A stretch of 5,957 bases of DNA from an uncultured Alistipes sp. (GTDB taxonomy: Bacteria; Bacteroidota; Bacteroidia; Bacteroidales; Rikenellaceae). This document shows positions 1 to 4,851 of this stretch, piece by piece. Each line of letters begins with the position of its first letter. Position 1 is the stretch's first letter. The notes beneath the pieces are model-generated. The model saw nothing but the letters and a program-made list of their open reading frames with translations. It did no database searches and had not been told where the DNA came from. The translations under genes were made by a program, and so were the position numbers. Location of the stretch: the NCBI GenBank assembly GCA_900769525.1, contig CAAGGY010000023.1:1-5957 (forward strand), given 5' to 3'.

Positions 1-392
1 GCACGAATACGATAGTTTATAGTAGTGCCCAGGCCTCGATTTTCGATAAGGTGGCGAAGCACACGTTGCAACGATAGCGAATTGGTAGAGGTGAATCGTA
101 GTGGCAACAGCACCTTTGTAGTCGCGCGACGTGGAATCTCAACCTTATCTCTTAACTCAATGGTAGCCACATGGTTACCATGCATCATAATATCGACTTT
201 TCCACGCTTGACGATAAGCGTATGTGCCCACTCGCTACTAACCTCAACCCATAGGTTCATGCCCGAGGTCGAGACATGCGTAATGGTTACAACACGCTCG
301 ATGCGAAACTTATCGAGTACGTCAGCCTCAGCACTCGCAAAACCGCTGAGTGCAAAAATCAATGCTACTAAGTATTTGCAAACCTTTGGCAT
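1..392 (-). CDS. Small exported protein, LEA2/WHy-like (partial, C-terminus off the left edge)
   Basis: The reverse strand reads open from an ATG at 392 to the window edge, giving 130 residues with no stop. Residues 1-21 look like a Sec signal peptide: Lys at 3 and 6, a hydrophobic stretch at 7-18, then Ala-Ser-Ala at 19-21 as a probable signal peptidase I site. No lipobox Cys is seen, so a periplasmic location is inferred. The mature part alternates beta-strand-like segments, with a Leu-Trp-Val-Glu-Val strand, then Thr-Leu-Ile-Val-Lys-Arg-Gly, an Ile-Pro turn, a Val-Leu-Leu-Pro-Leu strand and Ile-Asn-Tyr-Arg-Ile. That order resembles LEA type 2/WHy domains, but this is pattern reading and not a database match. 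The start lies 3 bases after the menG stop, so it is probably translated from the menG mRNA. A plus-strand open frame over the same bases is judged a shadow. The molecular role is unknown. Confidence 0.72.
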   Translation of the reverse strand, partial: MPKVCKYLVALIFALSGFASAEADVLDKFRIERVVTITHVSTSGMNLWVEVSSEWAHTLIVKRGKVDIMMHGNHVATIELRDKVEIPRRATTKVLLPLRFTSTNSLSLQRVLRHLIENRGLGTTINYRIR

Positions 393-395
393 AGT

Positions 396-1115
396 CTACT
401 TTGTAGCTTCATAGATATGTGCAATGCCGAAACTCTGTGAACGGAGTTTGATATCTTTGAAGCCCACGCCACGAAGAATATCGGCAAAGCGCTCAGGAGA
501 TGGGAACTCCTCAACTGAGTCGGGCAGGTAGTCGTAGGCCTTACGATCTTTCGATAGCAGAGCGCCAATTCGTGGAAGAAGTATGTGTGAGTACTGAGCA
601 TATACCCAACGAACGAGTGGGTTGCGAGGTATCGAGAACTCCAATACTACAAACTTACCACCCACCTTCAAGGTGCGATAAATCTCGGCAAGGCCTCGCT
701 CCAGATTCTCAAAATTGCGAACACCAAAGGCCACGGTGGCTGCATCAATAGACTCTGTTGAGACCATGCCAAGATTCTCGGCATCACCCTTCTCAACCAT
801 GATACGCTCCTCAAGGCCCTGCTTCTCAATCTTCTTGCGAGCCACTTGCAGCATCTCCTCCGAGAGGTCGATACCTAAAATCTGGGTACGGTCAACACGC
901 TTAGCCATGGCGATAGCCAAATCGCCTGTGCCCGTTGCCACATCCATAATCTTCTTGGCATGCGAGCGTCGAACGATGCGCATCACACGACGTCGCCATA
1001 TACGGTCGATGTTAAACGATAATATATGGTTAAGTTTGTCATATGTAGGGGCGATATTATCGAACATCTGCTCGACCTGCTCCTTTTTTGTCTGCTCCTG
1101 GTTATATGGTTTCAT
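396..1115 (-). CDS. menG: Demethylmenaquinone methyltransferase (UbiE/MenG family)
   Basis: This 239-residue protein is a class I SAM-dependent methyltransferase. It performs the last step of menaquinone synthesis, C-methylation of demethylmenaquinone at the inner face of the cytoplasmic membrane. The family's N-terminal signature is seen at residues 25-40 (Tyr-Asp-Lys-Leu-Asn-His, ending in Trp40). The SAM-binding motif I is Asp58-Val-Ala-Thr-Gly-Thr-Gly-Asp65, with the ribose-binding acidic residue at Asp83 (Gly-Ile-Asp-Leu-Ser). Asp111 follows in Gly-Asp-Ala-Glu, then Phe130-Gly-Val-Arg-Asn134. The second signature spans 147-161 (Arg-Thr-Leu-Lys-Val-Gly-Gly to Glu-Phe-Ser). Length is normal for the family. 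Bacteroidota generally make menaquinone and not ubiquinone, so menG is preferred over ubiE; that choice is inference. It starts 15 bases after the permease stop and ends 3 bases before the next gene, so it sits mid-operon. No good Shine-Dalgarno is seen; an AGGG lies too close to the ATG to serve as one. Confidence 0.96.
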   Translation of the reverse strand: MKPYNQEQTKKEQVEQMFDNIAPTYDKLNHILSFNIDRIWRRRVMRIVRRSHAKKIMDVATGTGDLAIAMAKRVDRTQILGIDLSEEMLQVARKKIEKQGLEERIMVEKGDAENLGMVSTESIDAATVAFGVRNFENLERGLAEIYRTLKVGGKFVVLEFSIPRNPLVRWVYAQYSHILLPRIGALLSKDRKAYDYLPDSVEEFPSPERFADILRGVGFKDIKLRSQSFGIAHIYEATK

Positions 1116-1130
1116 ACCCTATAAACTAAA

Positions 1131-2372
1131 TTATTCGTATCTTATTGCCTTTGACGGTGATACTCGTGCTGCAAGCATCGAAGGGAGTATCATCATCACA
1201 AGTGTAATTACAATTGTTGCTACTACAGCCATAAGCCATCTACCCCAGCAAAGAGCCGCAGGCACCCTATTAAGAATATATCCCTCGGCAGGTAGTGGCA
1301 CAACACCGAAAAAGTGCTGAATCAAGCAGAGTATAACGCCTATTACAGCACCCATCACCACACCTCGCATGATGATAAATAGCGCTCTAAATACAAATAT
1401 GCGCACCACACCTCCACGTGTTATACCCATCGCTCGAAGCTCGCCAATCATCCTCTGTCGCTCAAGAACGATGATAAGTAGGGCCGTGGTCATATTTAGC
1501 AGTGCCACGATAATCATTATCACGGTGATAAATATAGCATTCACATCGTGTGTTGCTAACCAGCCAAACAACTGCGGAAAGATGGTTGCGATGGTGAACG
1601 CCTCGGCATTTATCTCGTGTTCAAGATATAGCTCAATAAGTCTATCATTAAGCTCGTCGGCAACAAGTTCTGAGTCAGCCTCGGATTTAAGTTTAAGTTC
1701 GTAGCCTGTAACCCACTCCTGGGAGCGGTCATAAAAGCGCTTGACGTTTCGTATATCACTGATAACAAGCATATCGTCAATGCCCGTAAGCCCTGTTTCG
1801 TAGACTCCACTCACGGCAAACCTATCACGCAGAACGCCACTACTGCCATCAATGAATACCATCTCCACACGATCGCCAACACCAATATCCATGCTTTTGG
1901 CAACAGCACGAGATATTATTATATCCTTAGAGCGAGGCTCGCCCATAAGTCGTGGCAAATCACCCTCAACGAGATGCTTCTCAAAGAAGTTCATATTGTA
2001 TAGCGAGTCGACACCCTTGAGCATAACACCTACAATATTATCATCGCTCTTGACCACTGCCAACTTAGCCAGATACGAAGAGTAGCTCTCCACCATCTCG
2101 TGGTTCAACACCTGCTCCAGCTCCCCGCACTTTGGAACTACAGCAGACGATACAACACCACGACTCTCAGGTGCTGTGACGACAATATCTACCGAAGCTC
2201 CCGTTAGTAGCTCATCTATATTTTGTTTAAAGCCCGCAACAACAGATAGCGTGACAATTATCACAGCAAGACTTATCGTCGTAGCGATAGTTGCCACACG
2301 CTCCATAATACCTGCTCGAAGGCCACTCTTGCGGCTTGAGAGTCTACGTGCTATGTCGAATTCTACGTTCAT
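1131..2372 (-). CDS. FtsX-like ABC transporter permease (LolC/LolE-type)
   Basis: This 413-residue membrane protein has the layout of the LolC/LolE branch of the MacB/FtsX superfamily. A short cytoplasmic N-terminus is followed by TM1 at about 26-47, ending in the family-like Leu-Ser-Val-Val-Ala-Gly-Phe. A large periplasmic domain (about 50-275) comes next, then three C-terminal helices at about 279-303, 326-352 and 379-400. Between TM2 and TM3 lies the conserved coupling segment with Leu-Glu-Arg-Gln-Arg-Met-Ile-Gly-Glu-Leu-Arg-Ala-Met-Gly (303-316). The C-terminus reads Ala-Arg-Val-Ser-Pro-Ser-Lys-Ala-Ile-Arg-Tyr-Glu, typical of the family. In characterised members such permeases pair with a LolD-type ATPase to extract lipoproteins from the inner membrane; that role here is inferred. 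No ATPase gene is in the window, so its partner must be encoded elsewhere. It is the first gene of the leftward operon, 15 bases ahead of menG. The ATG at 2372 is 36 bases downstream of the predicted promoter element. Confidence 0.9.
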   Translation of the reverse strand: MNVEFDIARRLSSRKSGLRAGIMERVATIATTISLAVIIVTLSVVAGFKQNIDELLTGASVDIVVTAPESRGVVSSAVVPKCGELEQVLNHEMVESYSSYLAKLAVVKSDDNIVGVMLKGVDSLYNMNFFEKHLVEGDLPRLMGEPRSKDIIISRAVAKSMDIGVGDRVEMVFIDGSSGVLRDRFAVSGVYETGLTGIDDMLVISDIRNVKRFYDRSQEWVTGYELKLKSEADSELVADELNDRLIELYLEHEINAEAFTIATIFPQLFGWLATHDVNAIFITVIMIIVALLNMTTALLIIVLERQRMIGELRAMGITRGGVVRIFVFRALFIIMRGVVMGAVIGVILCLIQHFFGVVPLPAEGYILNRVPAALCWGRWLMAVVATIVITLVMMILPSMLAARVSPSKAIRYE

Positions 2373-2379
2373 CTACTCT

Positions 2380-2405
2380 AATCAATAATGCAACTACTAT
2401 TGATT
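2380..2405 (-). repeat. Inverted repeat at the start of the permease operon
   Basis: Two perfect 8-base arms, AATCAATA at 2380-2387 and TATTGATT at 2398-2405, flank a 10-base spacer. The outer arm lies just downstream of the predicted promoter element at 2408-2415, so it overlaps the expected transcription start, and the inner arm is 7 bases from the permease ATG. It could be a repressor operator or a 5' mRNA hairpin affecting translation start. The repeat is directly visible; any function is inference. Confidence 0.5.
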
Positions 2406-2407
2406 CG

Positions 2408-2415
2408 CAAATATA
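2408..2415 (-). promoter_or_regulatory. Bacteroidota-type -7 promoter element for the permease-menG operon
   Basis: On the minus strand the bases read TATATTTG, an exact match to the Bacteroidota primary sigma factor -7 consensus TAnnTTTG, 35 bases before the permease start codon. The expected -33 TTG element is weak. The closest candidate at proper spacing is TTAACC at about 2436-2441, so only the -7 box is well supported. Confidence 0.6.
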
Positions 2416-2460
2416 AGCATAAATCTTCAAAAAAAAGGTTAATATACGGTCCATATGAGT

Positions 2461-2640
2461 TTTAAAAGGCATAATTTGTGAATATAATACTATCTATAAC
2501 ATAATATTTTTTTAATAATAATTTCTTATACATAACTTCAATAAAATTAGATATTTAGCTAAAAATATTATTAAAAACACTATTACATAAAGAGAAAAAA
2601 ATATAATTTAAAAACAAAAAAAAGTGTAAAAATATTTTCA
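2461..2640. other. Extremely AT-rich core of the divergent intergenic region
   Basis: The region between the two divergent start codons (2373-2694) holds no believable gene. A hand count of 2461-2640 gives 24 G or C in 180 bases, about 13%, against roughly 45-50% in the flanking genes. It contains many A and T runs, an 11-base inverted repeat (2501-2511 with 2561-2571, 49 bases apart) and a 10-base palindrome TTTAGCTAAA at 2554-2563. In sequence this AT-rich such dyads may arise by chance. Besides the two promoters at its ends I see no defined site here. Confidence 0.7.
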
Positions 2641-2658
2641 TTTATATGATTTTTATTA

Positions 2659-2666
2659 TACTTTTG
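2659..2666 (+). promoter_or_regulatory. Bacteroidota-type -7 promoter element for the BACON lipoprotein gene
   Basis: TACTTTTG matches TAnnTTTG exactly and lies 28 bases before the preferred ATG at 2695, implying a short 5' leader of about 20-25 bases. The -33 region is poor (TTTTCA at 2635-2640, 18 bases upstream). The surrounding AT-rich DNA fits an upstream region of a Bacteroidota promoter. Confidence 0.65.
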
Positions 2667-2694
2667 CAAAAACAGAATTTAAATATTTGTGTCT

Positions 2695-4653
2695 ATGAGA
2701 ATTTTTAAAACCCTTTTTTCTTTTACAGCATTAATCGCTGCTGTATTAATCTCGTCGTGTCAAACTGACAAAACTGAGACGCCAGTGGATAGTAATAATC
2801 CGCAGATTAACATCGAGAATCTCGAGCTTGATTTAAGCGCCGAGGGTGGCGACTACACCATTAACCTAACCGTAAGCAATAGCATCGGCGATGTTAAGGT
2901 CAATGCTACCAGCGCAGCAGAGTGGCTCACAGTAAAACAGACTACAACAACATCTGTTCTAATCAACGCTGCTTTCAACACAGAGCAGAGCACTCGTGAG
3001 ACAACACTTACCATCAAATATCCTGAAGCTGAGGATGTTGTTATCGCTGTACGCCAGGCAGCCAACGATGGTGATCCATACACCTTTAATGTTAAAGATA
3101 TTACCTATAATAAGTTTACAACAGATATTACTGCTAAAAACGACGATAACTACTATGTAATATATATGTCGGAGGTATCCTACTTCCAGGAGATGGGTAT
3201 TGCTGATGAAGAGGCTCTGTTGCTTGACGACTATAACTTCTTCTCGCAGTATGCTGGAGCTTATGGCTGCACACTATTTGAGTTTATGAGCAATTATGGT
3301 CTTGCATATCAGGGCGATATCTCTCAAGATTGGACAAGCCTTGTTCCTGCCGAGCAATATGTAGTATATGTATATGGTGTTAAGTTTAACGAGGATGGTA
3401 GCGACTACACAGTTACTACACCTATCTACCATGAGATTGTTGAGACACCTATGAATGAGCTTAGCGAGGTGAGTTTCACACAACTCATTACTTCTCTGGA
3501 AGGTCCAAAAGTTAGCTACCAAGTTACCCCACACGGTTACGATGGATACTATACAACAATGGTTGTTGATCAATCACACGACTTATTCCTTGATCCATCT
3601 ACGGTTGATCCTAACTATAGCATCAAAATAGCTCAGGAGTGGATGAAGAGTGTAAACTCATATATGGGTTACTACGGTATGAGTGCCGAGGATATTATTG
3701 CTCAGGAGTGTTGCCAAGGCGAAAATATATTTGAGGAGGTCCTTTTGGCTAATAGCATCTATACGGTGATTATCTTGCCAATTGACATTATTGATGGCCT
3801 ACCAATGGTATGTTCACACCCTACTGCTTTCTTTATTGAAACGGGCGACGTGGCACAATCGGATATGACTTTTGAAATCAATCTCAACGCTTGCTACACT
3901 CGTGTTTTGGACTTCACCGTGACACCTTCGACCGATGAGAACTACTCTATCCTCATTCTCAACAAGAGTGCCCTTGAGGGTTATAACACCGAGGAGGAGA
4001 TTATCGACTACGCTGTCAACGGCTACTGGCTCGATGAGTACCAGGGCGAGTACAACTACTATAACTGCTACCTCCGCCCTGAGACTGAGTACTCAATTCT
4101 TGTATTTGGATACTACGGCGGTGTAGCAACCACAGGCCTTACACGCCTCGATGTTAAGACCGAGGCTGTGGCTCCTGCAGTGAATAGTGTAACAGGTATC
4201 GTTACTCATGGTCCATACGACCCTGTTGCTATCGCAGAGCTTGATCCTAATTATGCAAACCTTGCAGGCTATGCAGGTAACTTCGTGATGATTCACTGGC
4301 TTGAGACTGAGAACGATGACTACTCAGGTGTTTATCACTACATCTATGACACAGCTACCGTTGAAAGCTGGGGTGACCAGGCAGTATTTGACGACCTTGT
4401 TTACTACTCATACGATGAAGTTGCCGCAGATGCAGGCGCTTTCAATACAGAGTATGTAATTGCAGGTGTTGTTCAGGACTACCGTGGTAACTACAGTGAG
4501 ATGGTATATTCTGAGCCATTCACCTACACCACTGACCAGCTACGCAACGCACAGGAGTTCCTTGATATTATCAATGGAGATACTCGTAGCGGCAATGCTA
4601 AGGTAAGCATCGTTGGTCGAAATGAGATTAAAGCGTTGTCATCACAGAGATAA
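2695..4653 (+). CDS. Modular BACON-domain lipoprotein of unknown function
   Basis: The 652-residue product begins with a lipoprotein signal peptide: Arg2 and Lys5, a hydrophobic run at 7-19, and lipobox Leu-Ile-Ser-Ser-Cys with the lipidated Cys at 22. A linker follows, then a BACON-like domain at about 36-124. Its cues are Ala-Glu-Gly-Gly, Ala-Glu-Trp-Leu (Trp77), Ser-Thr-Arg-Glu at 99-102 and a closing Val-Arg-Gln-Ala. The rest (128-616) reads as about four diverged beta-rich modules near 128-252, 255-384, 388-490 and 492-616. They share an Asn-Tyr or Tyr-Tyr strand early and a Thr/Glu-x-Tyr-x-(Ile/Val) strand late, then a 36-residue tail. The modules are rich in Tyr, Asp and Glu and may be Ig or fibronectin-III-like. 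No enzyme motif is seen. ATG 2695 is preferred over an in-frame GTG at 2689. BACON domains have been linked to glycan or mucin binding, but no glycan-use genes are nearby, so the ligand is unknown. It is a single-gene unit with its own promoter and terminator. Outer-membrane location is likely, surface exposure uncertain. Confidence 0.88.
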   Translation: MRIFKTLFSFTALIAAVLISSCQTDKTETPVDSNNPQINIENLELDLSAEGGDYTINLTVSNSIGDVKVNATSAAEWLTVKQTTTTSVLINAAFNTEQSTRETTLTIKYPEAEDVVIAVRQAANDGDPYTFNVKDITYNKFTTDITAKNDDNYYVIYMSEVSYFQEMGIADEEALLLDDYNFFSQYAGAYGCTLFEFMSNYGLAYQGDISQDWTSLVPAEQYVVYVYGVKFNEDGSDYTVTTPIYHEIVETPMNELSEVSFTQLITSLEGPKVSYQVTPHGYDGYYTTMVVDQSHDLFLDPSTVDPNYSIKIAQEWMKSVNSYMGYYGMSAEDIIAQECCQGENIFEEVLLANSIYTVIILPIDIIDGLPMVCSHPTAFFIETGDVAQSDMTFEINLNACYTRVLDFTVTPSTDENYSILILNKSALEGYNTEEEIIDYAVNGYWLDEYQGEYNYYNCYLRPETEYSILVFGYYGGVATTGLTRLDVKTEAVAPAVNSVTGIVTHGPYDPVAIAELDPNYANLAGYAGNFVMIHWLETENDDYSGVYHYIYDTATVESWGDQAVFDDLVYYSYDEVAADAGAFNTEYVIAGVVQDYRGNYSEMVYSEPFTYTTDQLRNAQEFLDIINGDTRSGNAKVSIVGRNEIKALSSQR

Positions 4654-4677
4654 TTTAGTTGTAAAAACCTTATAATT

Positions 4678-4712
4678 AGGGGTCTATCTAACATAGTTTA
4701 GGTAGACCCTTT
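4678..4712 (+). terminator. Rho-independent terminator after the lipoprotein gene
   Basis: A 12-base stem pairs GGGTCTATCTAA (4680-4691) with TTAGGTAGACCC (4698-4709), with a single G-U wobble and a 6-base loop. It can be extended by a G-U and an A-U pair at its base. A short T run (4710-4712, then ATCGTTTA) follows, so the U tract is modest. It begins 24 bases after the lipoprotein stop and separates that gene from dnaB. Confidence 0.82.
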
Positions 4713-4734
4713 ATCGTTTACTAACACTTATATG

Positions 4735-4750
4735 TTAACAACATTGTTAA
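4735..4750. repeat. Short dyad upstream of the dnaB promoter
   Basis: TTAACAA (4735-4741) and TTGTTAA (4744-4750) form a perfect 7-base inverted repeat around a 2-base centre. Its size and compactness suit a dimeric regulator's operator more than a terminator, because the loop is too small for an RNA hairpin unless inner pairs open. It lies about 40 bases upstream of the predicted -33 element of dnaB. Function is inferred only. Confidence 0.35.
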
Positions 4751-4791
4751 TAAAGGTGAATAACTAATAATAACTTCTAACCTAAAAACGA

Positions 4792-4821
4792 TTGTTATTC
4801 TGGATAAAATTATTAAATTTG
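4792..4821 (+). promoter_or_regulatory. dnaB promoter (-33 TTG and -7 TAAATTTG)
   Basis: TTG at 4792-4794 is followed, after 19 bases, by TAAATTTG at 4814-4821, an exact TAnnTTTG match. The spacing fits the Bacteroidota primary sigma consensus, making this the best-formed promoter of the window. The -7 box ends 30 bases ahead of the dnaB ATG, giving a leader of about 25 bases. A weak GAGAG at 4838-4842 is the only Shine-Dalgarno-like stretch in that leader. Confidence 0.7.
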
Positions 4822-4828
4822 TGGATGA
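4820..4828 (-). promoter_or_regulatory. Possible DnaA box over the dnaB promoter
   Basis: The bases read TGTGGATGA on the plus strand, which is TCATCCACA on the minus strand, one mismatch from the DnaA box TTATCCACA. The site overlaps the end of the -7 element and the expected transcription start of dnaB, so bound DnaA would be expected to interfere with initiation there. It is a lone site and may be chance. Confidence 0.25.
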
Positions 4829-4851
4829 ATTTTTTTTGAGAGCTTTGATTT

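Noticed and set aside
25..414. Plus-strand open frame of 129 codons
   Set aside because: It overlaps the minus-strand exported protein, whose signal peptide, beta-rich pattern and 3-base spacing to menG are convincing. The plus-strand product is Ser/Thr/Arg-rich with no domain pattern.
715..1320. Plus-strand open frame of 201 codons
   Set aside because: It lies antisense across menG and the end of the permease gene, both clear family members. Its composition is that of a reverse-frame shadow.
2470..2477. Additional promoter-like TAATTTG in the intergenic region
   Set aside because: Only one base separates TA from TTTG, so it misses the TAnnTTTG spacing, and it is over 200 bases from the next plus-strand gene.
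2501..2571. 11-base inverted repeat ATAATATTTTT / AAAAATATTAT as a terminator or attachment site
   Set aside because: The arms are wholly A and T in DNA of about 13% GC, the spacer is 49 bases, and no gene ends here. Chance is the simpler explanation.
2689..2694. GTG start two codons upstream of the lipoprotein ATG
   Set aside because: The ATG at 2695 gives a normal lipoprotein signal peptide (Met-Arg start, Cys at 22), and its spacing from the promoter is suitable. Nothing favours the rarer GTG.
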